This document shows, piece after piece, positions 34,158-44,140 of a stretch of DNA of 64,000 bases (the first letter of the stretch is position 1; the number at the start of each line of letters is the position of its first letter). The translations under genes were made by a program, and so were the position numbers. Source of the stretch: Toxonevra muliebris (lineage: Eukaryota; Arthropoda; Insecta; Diptera; Pallopteridae); contig OY829328.1 in the NCBI GenBank assembly GCA_963691655.1, positions 34,181,890-34,245,889 on the forward strand. Direction: 5' to 3'. The notes below the pieces were generated by a model. The model made no database searches, was not told where the DNA came from, and worked only from the letters and a program-made list of their open reading frames with translations.

Positions 34158-34661
34158 TAATCTGGAAAGCATAAGAAATTTATTGTTATTGAAACTTGCT
34201 CGTTATGGCAACTTATTATTTTAATGCTACAATCACAATTAATAGTCAGTTGATATTTAAAATTATATATTGCAGAGAAATTCATCTATTGGACGCCAGA
34301 AATGGCAGGTCTTTTGAGGTTGAAAAAAAATTAGTTAATCGTTTCGGTATCTTGATGCAATCTGGCATAAAACAGGTGTCATAAAAATTTTACTAATACC
34401 ACTTTATATATTCGGTTTTGTTAAGCATTTTTCATGTTTCTTAATTACGAATTTGATTCCAAATATCATCACTGAATAGTGATATTGAAAGAAACTACCA
34501 CTACCGTTCTATACACTTATGTTGTTGTTTTTCCCCCATTGGAGCTAGTCTGCATAACAGTTCGTTATTTGAAAGTCTAGTACATTAGAGAGTGTGTGTG
34601 TTTGTGAGAAAATTATTCTAGGTGTCATTTTTTCTGAACGGTCCCCATTCAATCAGTTCAT

Positions 34662-35496
34662 GATAGTTTTTTAGGAGACTATGAAAATTAAATCTAGAGG
34701 TTAAACAAATTCTGGGTTATGATTTCAAAAATTAGTAGCTTATATAAGATATTGAAAGATTAAGAACTATCACTAAGATCACTGATGAGGAATTGTGGCG
34801 GATTCCGAAACGGCCGTCTGATTTGCCCGTCTTTATATACATTGTTGTTGTGATGACTACATTTGTTCATTAACCCTTAAAAGCCCAATACGTCCGATTT
34901 CAATTAAAAACATACCCAGAGGTAGTATTTGTGATTCCGAACAACGTTTTTTCTACGTGTTTTCAAATAAATTAGTTTAAGGTGCAGTTATTTTAATTTA
35001 CATGGTTGACCTCTGTAGTAACCTTTGGGGATTATCTGGAGAATAAATTAAAATACATTCGCAATAATTTTTAAAAACAATTATTTGGTATTATCCCATA
35101 CCGTCTGATACAAATTTGTCATAAAATTTGACACAAAATTCGAAAATAAAAACACATTTTTTCAGTTAGTTGTTTAAAATTTTTGCAAAACATGCTTTTC
35201 GAGCTAAAAATAACTGTAACTGTACGACAGTTGTCATTTTTCCATTCTTATTTATACGTATCGATAAAGAAAACTTTAGACAGTAAGATCAGATGTTTAT
35301 TTTAAATGGCGAACGTAAAATGGCGGCACAGGCACGGAAGTGGTTGGTCACTGCAGTGACCAGTGGGTATTTAAGGGTTAACCTGTTTATATATAACTTC
35401 AAATAACGAAATTGACATGAACTTAACATGACTTAAGTCATGACTTTGAAAATTAACCTCTAGATTTAATTTTCATAGTCTCCTAAAAAAACTATC
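34662..35496. mobile_element. Element with about 43-bp near-perfect inverted repeats
   Basis: The sequence at 34662-34704 (starts GATAGTTTTTTAGGAGACTA) returns in inverted orientation at 35453-35496 with only a one-base length difference. A fragment of the same end (GATTTAATTTTCATAGTCTC) occurs alone at about 55597. The element carries a TTAA-flanked insert (34874-35377). I could not define the target duplication; the true tips may lie slightly inside the stated coordinates. Non-coding. Confidence 0.75.
34874..35377. mobile_element. TTAA-flanked 504-bp element (nested)
   Basis: TTAA at 34870-34873 and 35378-35381 bracket ends CCCTTAAAAGCCCA and TGGGTATTTAAGGG, which are inverted copies with two mismatches. 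CCC next to TTAA is the classical piggyBac-type end. A perfect 16-base palindrome GGTCACTGCAGTGACC lies near the right end (35346-35361) and has no partner at the left. No transposase is present. Confidence 0.8.
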
Positions 35497-35499
35497 AAA

Positions 35500-38023
35500 A
35501 AAGTCAATGATTTGTTGTTATGTGGAACTATTACGTTTCAAGTGTGTTTGCAAAAGGTAAGAGAATACAAGAATCCAAAAATTGAAGAAGATTAGCACGA
35601 CTGTAAATATTTTATACAAACGAAAAATACCCTTTATATAGGCTTAAATTTTAGTCTCGGTGGGTGTTATTTTAAGAAAATATGACAATTTTAGGAATCA
35701 AAAAATATAAAATATTAGATAAGTTAACCGATTTACATTGAAACAAAAATAAAATCAATATATGACGTTAAGTCTCTGCAATTTCCTCAAAAAGTCAATT
35801 AAGCTGAACCAATATGTGATGTCTTTGTTTTATGCATTCTGACCAAGTCTACTTATATGAAAAGCCCAGTGCTAACTTGACATATTCATTTTATCAACTC
35901 TTGTTAAAAAATTCACTTTATCAACTCATGCTTAACACAAAGTTTTGTTCCATAAAGTAATATTTTTATAGTGTTAGAAATTCAAATGGAAGAATTGCAT
36001 TTGGGAATACAAAATTTGTCGAAAAAAAATTCTACAGCCTTTTTAAAATATTTTAGTTAATAAAAGCTGAACGGTTCAAATTCCACTTAAAAACAGTGCA
36101 TTCCCTGATTCCCCACAAATCGGAGAATTCCCCGCTGCTCTTCAACCAACTCACTAAACCTTTCCACTCACTCCTTCCCGTCATTCTTTCTTTTTTCACC
36201 CGTCACTCTTTCTCCACTCCCCTTCTTCCCCCTCTCTTCGTTTTTCTACTGTTCTGTTTCTTGCGACATCTCCCTCTCATTCACTCTTTTCTTTATATAT
36301 TACACTTAGAACTTAATCTTATTGCATCTTTCAATATGTATACGAGTAGAATTCAATACTGATTTAAAATTTTTTGCTACAAATAGTCTATAGTATTTAT
36401 ACTCGAATAGCTTCCACAACAGCTTCCACTTTCTATTGATTGATATGCATAACATCAAGTATACTTAGTATGTTGGTACTGCCTCACTCACCCTTATTTT
36501 TAAAATTTTTAGCACCTAAGCTGGGCATTCTGTAAGTACATAGTGTGTACGCTTCGTTTGTTAAACCAATGCACTCTCCCCACATTGCGCAGAGACAAAC
36601 TCTTATGCAAATTAATACGTTAAAATAGATTTGCTAAACTTTAAAAATACTCTACTCTAAATAGTAAAATACACTTGCAGAGAAGGAAATTCAATTTTGC
36701 ATTTGAATGCAGCAGCAGTAATCTACAGTTAGGTCAAATTCCATAGCAGATAAAAGAAAAAGTTGAAGAAAAGAAAAAATAAGAGGGGTTACTGGTCGCT
36801 GCTGTTGCTCCTACGGCTGTTACTACACTTAACCTAATGTAAATTCTGCAACAATGCCACGTAGTAACAATGAATACCTTTTAAGATAAGGCACAACAAA
36901 ATACAAACACACACAAAGTAATTTTAAAGCTTCGTGCATTTGCACATATATTTATGTGTATATGTGTGCTGAGGCCTTCACCTCCCCGCAAGTAGCAAAC
37001 AAAACTTGAAAATTGAAGGCAACAAAAGAAAAAGGTTTAAACTAAATAGTACAGAAAAATTTGCTAGAAAATCAAAACGCAAAAAAAAAACCTAAGAAGT
37101 ATTAATTTCTATAGATAAAACAATAATTCGTTTAAATAAAATTGTATTTTCCTTTTTGGTTAGCACCAAAACACGATAAGAAACTTCCTCTTAATTAGTT
37201 ATATGTATAAAGCATTTTACGAAAATTATAAAAAAACATTCTCTCCCCAATGGCGTCGGCATGAATTCGCAGAATTTTTAATAAAATTGATATCAAAAAC
37301 ATACAAGTGTATAAATTTGTACATTTAATGTTTTCGCTTTTCAAGGTTAAATTTAATGAAAATGGGAAAAACAAAAAAGAAAAATCATGAAAGTACTTGA
37401 AAATAAATAAGTTATCAGCTGCAGTGGAAAATGCCTTAGCAATGAAAAATTTACTTAATTACACTTGAAAAATAATTAACGGCGATTTTGTATTTGTGTG
37501 TGTATCTATGAATGTGTGTACATGAATATGAGAAGGAAGCGGAAAATATCCAAATGACCTAGATAAAAAATTACAATTGAGAAAATTATAACATAATTTA
37601 TTTTTTCTTCTTTTACAATTTTATGAAATGATTGTAAAAAGAAGCTTAAATCTTAGTAAAAAGTAACAAAATAAAAAATATTGTTTAAGATTGAATGAGT
37701 CATTTATGTAAAATTTATAATGCTAAAGAGAAGTAACTAGTAGAAAACTTTTTAGTCCCCTGATTGCTTATTTCTGTCATTTTTATTGTAATTTTTATTG
37801 ACAAACCGACCTGAGAAATAAAATGCATCATTATTGTAATTGAAGAGTGCTCAATTTTAGGTTGAATTATAGGCAAAACTTTTGAGAAGCAAAGGAGCAG
37901 TGATGCATTACTCAAAATGGAGCAATTAACAAGACTTCGATGAAAAAGACAATAACAAAAATAGTCATATAACAATCAACAATAATATTGAAAGCGAGAA
38001 AACTTTTACAAAAACAACACAGC
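35500..38023. other. No gene recognised
   Basis: AT-rich DNA with CT-rich (36100-36290) and ACAC/TGTG-rich (36900-36970, 37490-37530) patches. No coding signal found. Confidence 0.5.
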
Positions 38024-38026
38024 TAA

Positions 38027-38366
38027 CACTGCATCTACACCTGCCAGTGCTGGCATGACAATTCGGAATTTGTATTTTCTGTCAAAAAACAGAAAAATTG
38101 TCTTTGTGACGCAGGCGTCCTGCCAATTATCATGCCAATTCATTTCTAACAACATGTCAGACACTCCATTTGTAATAATTTGCGCACTCCGCTCTACTTT
38201 GTTTTTGTTTTCTCTCACAAATGGGAGAAACGTCAAATATTGTCGGCTTACGTCAAATCATTGGCATCGAAATTTGCTTGCCAATAAGAAAAGTGTGAGT
38301 GTATTTGTAAAAAAATGTGAGTGTGTTAGCATTGGCATACCAGCACTGGCAGGTGTAGACGCTGGG
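38027..38366. mobile_element. TAA-flanked 340-bp element with long inverted repeats
   Basis: The ends carry TCTACACCTGCCAGTGCTGG (38034-38053) and the inverted form CCAGCACTGGCAGGTGTAGA (about 38340-38359), and the match extends outward with a few mismatches to the tips. TAA is duplicated at 38024-38026 and 38367-38369, fitting a PIF/Harbinger-type target. Within the repeats all frames are short; the apparent Ala/Gly/Val open frames come from the repeat itself. Confidence 0.8.
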
Positions 38367-38475
38367 TAAAAATAACAACATATTTCTCTTGAAGTCCTGT
38401 TCGTACCTGTTCGCTTTGCCCACTTAATTTTAGAGTTTTTTTTCTTCAAGTTTAAAAATAGTTATGTGTTATGTA

Positions 38476-39463
38476 CAGCGATGCCAACTTGCGGGGAATT
38501 CCCCGATTCGCGGGTAATTTTACATAGTACGGGAATCGGGGAATGAGCTGTTTTTTGCGGGAAATTTTATGTAATGGAAATCGTTTAACTTTTACAATAT
38601 TTCATATTTTAGTTTTTAAAATCTTTATCTTTTCTTAAGTTGGTCCTGGTTTGAAGAAATCGATTTTTAAAAAAGTGTGCAATTTGAAAATCTTTCATTT
38701 CAAAAGTATTTTGAAACTCAGAGTGACAATTATCAGTAGACAATTATAACGCCGAGTGTTAGTCAGGAAAAACAGTGCCTTCCCCTTCGGTAGTTCAGAA
38801 AGGCTTAGCTATGCTTTGGTCCAGCACCTCTTGATTAATACCTCTCAATGCTTGCTGACTAATCTGAAAACTTACAAACTACGGTCAGCCATCATAAAGA
38901 AGATCAAATGTATTTTAAATGTCAAAAACCGATAGTCAAAACTTTGAAACCGTTTTTCTCAAAACAAGAAAGTCCATGCCTTTTTTTTGAGAACTTTGAT
39001 GTCCAAAAGTGGGCTGGGGCTTGTTTATCTATCAAAATCAACGTCTAGTAACTCGAAATACCCCATCTCGCTCAAATTTGGTATGGTAGCTACTACCCAA
39101 TGGGACTAAACTTTGAGCAAGTTGAAGCCCGATAAATTTTAAGAGTGGGTTCCCTTGAGATGAAATCACTCATATGTCGAAAGAACTCCGAAGTCAGAAA
39201 GAACAATTCTATTAAGCTACCGGTCCTATAAAAAATACTTAAGTTATGGACCGAGATAGTGCAGGGCCACTTTAAAATAACAGTCACCGAGATCAATTTT
39301 AAGCCAACGTAAAGGTATTTTTCGATTTTATAAAATGTTTATATGGAAAGTGCGTATCGTGCTGTTGTAATATAAAATTATACAGGTGCGGGGAATTTGA
39401 TCGAAAATCGGGGAATTTCTCGAGGACTATAGGGGAGACAGAAAAAATGAGTTGGCATCCCTG
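38476..39463. mobile_element. hAT-type non-autonomous element, copy 1 (988 bp)
   Basis: Ends CAGCGATGCCAACT and AGTTGGCATCCCTG are inverted copies. They are flanked by GTTATGTA (38468-38475) and GCTATGTA (39464-39471), an 8-bp target duplication with one later change. CAG-start ends with 8-bp duplications are standard for hAT. Subterminal GCGGGGAAT / ATCGGGGAAT words repeat at both ends. Long blocks match copy 2 at 48349-49866, which has about 530 bases more in the middle. No transposase recognised. Confidence 0.85.
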
Positions 39464-39471
39464 GCTATGTA

Positions 39472-40305
39472 TTAATTTAAAAAGTAAAAAAGGCTATATT
39501 TAATAGCAAGAGAGTCATTAAAAGTGAGAGAGAGAGAGAGAGAAACTTCTTATTCATAACACTGTACGGCAAACGGCTGGGGAATTGATGGAACCAAGTT
39601 TCTCTCAAAGTTTAGTATGTAAATGGAAAAGTCATTTCTCATTTCAGGTTGGCGATTTTAAGCGTTTTTTAAATTTGAAATTTCTGGTTTAGTTTATGGT
39701 CGCGGAGGAGTAGTATTATTAAAATGCAAATACTTTTACTATCAAAAGGTCTGTCTGGTTGTTTTCGGCTACGAGAGATCTGAATCTGCTGTTTATTTTT
39801 ACCAATAACGCCCGCTAGGGTGCGCTTTAGTGCATAACATCATAGAGCTACATACACCATTATTTTGGTCTGACTTAGCAACTTGACATTATTCCAGGGC
39901 GACATTAGGGTAGTGCAACAAAAATAATATACGATTTGTTCCCGAATTGTACGATCCGCCAAATTGCCCAAGCACAAGGTTCACCATTATAAATTGAATA
40001 GTTAAGTGACTAGTAGTTAATGAATTGATATTTGTACCTTTTGATATTTATCTCTACGCATTTTGACCAAATTCCTTTGAACCTGTTTCATTGTATTTTA
40101 TTATAAATCAGTTGCATTAACATTTTTTATCGACTGTTTTGCAACACATACCGCATGTCCTTCTTCAAGGCAAAATTACACTACCTTCACATACACACAC
40201 ACACGCACATGCATATCTTCGTATATTCGTTTTAAGCTCTTAATAATAAAAATTAAAATTAATACAGAGGAATACACATTTTATTGTACTTATGAATATA
40301 TAGAC
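39472..40305. other. No gene recognised
   Basis: AT-rich DNA starting with a short (GA)n tract (39528-39544). No other feature identified. Confidence 0.5.
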
Positions 40306-40784
40306 ATTAGAGCGGGTCGAAAAAACCGAAAATAATAGTACATTCTGTACTGTTCTGTACATTCTGTTGTCAGTCAATAATATTACTCTAAATATTTCAC
40401 TAAAATCAAATTAGATTGGGGAATTTTTGGAATTTTTTTTTTATTGATTTTAAAGGAATATAGAAATTTACTTATAGTTTCGAAGAAATTCAATTATTTA
40501 AAAAAAATTAAAAAAAAAGTAAAGAATTAGTAACTTTGAAGTTTCTAGTTTACATGGAAGTTTTTTAAAGCAATTCAGCGCTTATTTCACTTGTAATGCC
40601 GGTTAAGATCATCTAAACTTGGTAAATATTTGAAAACACATCGCAAATATGATTTTTCTATTTATTAAATAACAGGTTAAAAAAAATTTTCAAAATTTGA
40701 ATTGTGAAACCCCAATACCAAAATCTTTTCCGCTCTATTAATTTTCAATTAGAACAATTTCGATTTTTTCCGGCCCGCTCTAAT
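40306..40784. mobile_element. Candidate inverted-repeat element (AGAGCGGG ends)
   Basis: ATTAGAGCGGGTCGAAAAAA at 40306-40325 pairs with CCGGCCCGCTCTAAT at 40770-40784 and the TTTCGATTTTTT just inside it. An inverted repeat of this length and composition in AT-rich DNA suggests a miniature transposon. The target duplication is not clear. Confidence 0.6.
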
Positions 40785-41021
40785 ATACATACATATGTAT
40801 ATGCAAATTGTGCATAAGTATACACATATAAATTTAAGCATGTAAATTTTCAATTTTCATATGGAAACGATATTTTACGCATTAAAGGAAATAAATCAGT
40901 TTATGGATACTTACAGATATTTTTGTTGCACTTTTTGTATATTTATTTTGTATGTGAATTTATTTACGAGGAAACTATGAACGGCAGGCCCATCCATCTG
41001 TTTTTTTTTTTAAAGAAGATA

Positions 41022-42050
41022 GGCTCTATGAAATATGTCCTGTCCCCAGGAAAAATAACCCAAACCAAAGCGAAAAATTACCCCATACGGGGCCATAGTT
41101 CCAATTGTTTTGGGGCCATTTTTCCTTTTTTTGTTTGGGATGATTTTTCACTTTGCAAATAGGTTTTGAGGATATCAAAATTAAATTGGGGTAGTTTTGC
41201 ATTTTTCTTATTGTTGAACATTTTTGGGAGTCCCATGTCCGTTAAGTCCGTTTCAAAGTTGGTATAAAGCCATTTTGGGCGTTGTGACTGCCCCAAAAAC
41301 AGCCATAACACAAACACAAACACCCCTAAAGCATATATTACATTTAATAATTTCAATTAATATAAAAAAAACTAAAAATAGGCATAATGCTCATTGGGTG
41401 TTATAGCCATTTTAAGATAGCCACAACGCCCAATTTTTTTGCGTTAAGGCCATAAAGCCCATGGGCGTTATGTCCGGTCCCCACGGTATTTATTCTTTTT
41501 AATACAATTTTATTTTTGCTATCGGTAATGCATTGCATATGTAAGAAAACAAAGAATTTTTGAATGACGTTCAAACAGTGAATCAATGCGTTGAATGGTG
41601 TCGATCAACAAACGTTATCAAGTAAATTACAAATAAAAAAAACGATAAGGATAATAATGAACAAAGAAACTTTTTTCACAAATAAAAGTTGCAAGGGAGA
41701 GTTTATTTACACGCCTTTGTTTCCTGAAAACAATTTCTTTGCTTTCAATTTCTTTACCTCTTTCGGCTTTAAATTGCTGGCCACTTTACTTGCTAATAAT
41801 AAGCTACAACAATTATCTTTTTTGTAAATGTAAGGTAGATGATACAATTAATGTTTTTGTTAAATTTTTGGGGCCTTTAAATAAAATTCGGAAATAAAAA
41901 TGTTGCGGCTTTTTTCATTTTAGTTTGGGGGCATATTTCAATTTGTATGTTGGGATAATATTTCATATTGAAAAATGGCGACCCTTTCTGGGGTGATTTT
42001 TAACTTTTGATTATGGGGCCATTTTTCCTAGAGCCATATTTTGTAGAGCC
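41022..42050. mobile_element. 1029-bp inverted-repeat element with perfect 9-bp target duplication
   Basis: GGCTCTATGAAATATG at 41022 is the inverted match (two changes) of CATATTTTGTAGAGCC at 42035-42050, and GGAAAAAT follows on both inner sides. AAGAAGATA is duplicated exactly at 41013-41021 and 42051-42059. Nine-base duplications are typical of Mutator-like elements, but no transposase is present, so the superfamily is inference. The middle holds modules in both orientations around GGGCGTTRTG and CCAYAACGCCC (about 41277, 41420, 41463), and GGGGCCAT words near each end (41090-41120 and 42015). Confidence 0.85.
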
Positions 42051-42292
42051 AAGAAGATAATGAACATAATATAGCTTCATCAAACAAGACAACAAAACGA
42101 GTGATTTGGGCAGAAGATAGAAGAAAAAGTAGCATTCTCAATCCGAAAGACACGGTATCGCCTCATTTAAGGCTCAACCTGACTTCTGATGTTCTGACAT
42201 CCGTCACACTAGATGCACTCAGGGTTCCACTGACTTTAATCAACGGCCGTGCATCGAATTTGAAACCACATAAGAAACAATTCCATTTATAA
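42051..42292 (+). CDS. Unidentified open frame, possible exon or pseudogene fragment
   Basis: Reading in the frame that ends with TAA at 42290-42292, about 80 codons are open, with balanced amino-acid composition and a higher GC content than the surroundings. It contains TKRVIWAEDRRKSS, LNPKDTVSPHLRLNL and VTLDALRVPLTLINGR. The frame also stays open upstream of the 1029-bp element when the element and one AAGAAGATA copy are ignored, back to about 40958. The T-run followed by AAAG just before (41001-41015) resembles a splice acceptor. I do not recognise the protein. It may be the last exon of a host gene, a processed pseudogene or part of a retroelement; confidence that it is functional is low. 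Confidence 0.3.
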
Positions 42293-42390
42293 CTCTAGAT
42301 AATTCTCAGATTGAAAATCGGATGCAACGGTGCTAGATTGAAAAATTCATCGATATTTGAAAAAATTTTGGGGCAAGTTCACGTTTGACG

Positions 42391-43450
42391 GAAAAGGTTC
42401 AGTGGCTGTCCGCGCTATGTATCACGGGAGCTATAAGAACAACTCCAACGGCAGCTCTTGAAGCTATTCTCAACCTGCCCCAAATTGATCTCTTCGTAGA
42501 AAATGCGGCAGAAAAATCGGCAGAAAGACTACGGGTTACTGGACAACTATGCTATAGATCCTTCGGGCATAGCTCAATTGAACAGGAAGGCTAGCGTAAG
42601 GGTATGGAACTAGAAAGCAAATCCTTCAATATTTTCACGGATGGCTCAAAAATGGTTGATGGGGTGGGCGCTGATGTTTACTTTAGTGAGCTAAACATCA
42701 GAAAGCCCTTCAGGCTTCCTGATTACTGCAGCATATTCCAGGCAGAAATATTTGCCGCTGGGAAGGCTGCGGAGCTTGCAAACAGTGTTGCCACAATCAA
42801 CTCAACAATAAAGATATATATAGATAGTCAATTAGCCATAAAAGAGTTGACATCACACTGGACATCATCCAAAAGTGTTTTTCAGTGCAGGGCAGCAATG
42901 GAGAAACTGACTACTTATCGTAGACTGCGTATCTATTGGGTACCTAGTCACAAAGGCATAGCTGGATTGTCAACAAAATCGCGAAAAAAGGAACTAAGCT
43001 GCCAGAGGATCAAATCAGCGAAGTACTGATGCCTCTACAAGTAGCTAATTGTAACCTAGAAGCACGCATGTGGAAGAAAGCGATAGCTAGGTGGAGAAAT
43101 ATACCCACATGTCAAATCGCTAAAGTTATGTGTGACCCTTACCGCGTGAGGTACGCAAAATCTGTTATATCGTTCAATCGTAAGAACTGAATTGGAGTAC
43201 TAACTTGCCATTGCTTGGTGACAACACACGCGCTTAAATTAAAACTAACCCACAATGATAATTGCAGGAAATGTATGGAGCAAGATGCGAGGGAAACTCT
43301 ACTCTCTTTGCTACTGTCCCGCACTCACTAGAACTCGATTAACGTACTTAAGAGCTCCACAGTTTGAGAGTCTGAATGAGGTCGCTAAACTGGGGGTGAA
43401 CTGTCTTTTAAAGTTTACTAACCACACTCACATCTTAAATGACGTGTACA
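42391..43450 (+). pseudogene. LINE ORF2 C-terminus: RNase H and zinc knuckle region, broken
   Basis: Starts in the connection region (ITGAIRTTPTAALEAILNLP), followed by an in-frame TAG at 42592-42594. The RNase H domain, which degrades element RNA in the RNA/DNA hybrid, then reads FNIFTDGSKM (first Asp), FQAEIFA (Glu), IYIDSQLA (second Asp) and YWVPSHKGIAG. A frameshift near 42975 moves the continuation (AKKGTKLPEDQISEVLMPLQ) to another frame, so the fourth metal-binding residue of the NEKAD-type motif is damaged. Farther on, CHCLVTTHALKLKLTHNDNC-RKCM (about 43205-43280) is the Cys-rich C-terminal region. Several more stops follow. The RNase H domain supports the LOA/I group. Confidence 0.8.
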
Positions 43451-43546
43451 CTCGATAAATAATTCCTAGGACTCCTATCTAGAATCGTTAAGGACCTAAA
43501 CGTCTATGCGTGGCTTCGGCCTGCCAGTACTACCTAACCTAACCTA
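42391..43546 (+). mobile_element. 5'-truncated LOA-like LINE with (CCTAA)n tail and 10-bp target duplication
   Basis: ACGTTTGACG occurs exactly at 42381-42390 and 43547-43556, bracketing a LINE fragment that ends in three to four CCTAA units (about 43530-43546). The insert begins within the region between the reverse transcriptase and RNase H. The target duplication and intact tail make this a textbook truncated retroposition event. Confidence 0.9.
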
Positions 43547-43556
43547 ACGTTTGACG

Positions 43557-44060
43557 AATTCTCAGGCAAAATGAAGATTTAGGATTTTTTTAAAACTGGA
43601 AAACTAAACAATAAAACCAGGGACCGAAAATAATTATTATGAGAATCTGGATGAAGCAAGAAATCGCCTAGAATTTGGAAATTTAAATAAATATTGTTTC
43701 ATAATAATTATGAACACGAAAAAATTATTTATGTTGACAATAACTTTTATTTTGTAAGAAATCTAGAATTCTTTCTTTTCAATCCCGGGATTGGCATTCA
43801 TGTTTTGTATGACACCTAAGCACACTCACTGAGTAAATGGGTCAGTACTTAAAGTACTGGCATGAATATTTTGTGCGAATCGATCAACACCGAGGTGTCA
43901 TCATTGAACACTCGAACTTATTACACCCGAAAAAGTAGCCGACAAAATACAAATCTCAAAGTATTCTTAATACCAATTTTCTGCACCTCGTCCAGCTTGT
44001 TCACTTACTCGCTGTTGTTAAATAAAACAAAATTCACCAGTTGTTAAGCCAATTCTAATA
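43557..44060. other. No gene recognised
   Basis: AT-rich sequence between a LINE and a tRNA-like segment. Nothing identified. Confidence 0.5.
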
Positions 44061-44063
44061 ATA

Positions 44064-44140
44064 AGCATCCAAGAAGGCCTAATGGTAACATGATTGACCA
44101 ACTCCCTTGTGATCCTGGGATCGAAACCCGTTTGGTGAGT
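44064..44140 (+). mobile_element. tRNA-like segment, probable SINE head or tRNA pseudogene
   Basis: GGCCTAATGGTAACATG (about 44074-44090) resembles an A box, and GGGATCGAAACCC (about 44116-44128) a B box, at the distance expected in a tRNA gene. I could not fold a proper acceptor stem or assign an anticodon, so it is more likely a SINE head or decayed tRNA than a functional tRNA gene. Confidence 0.4.
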
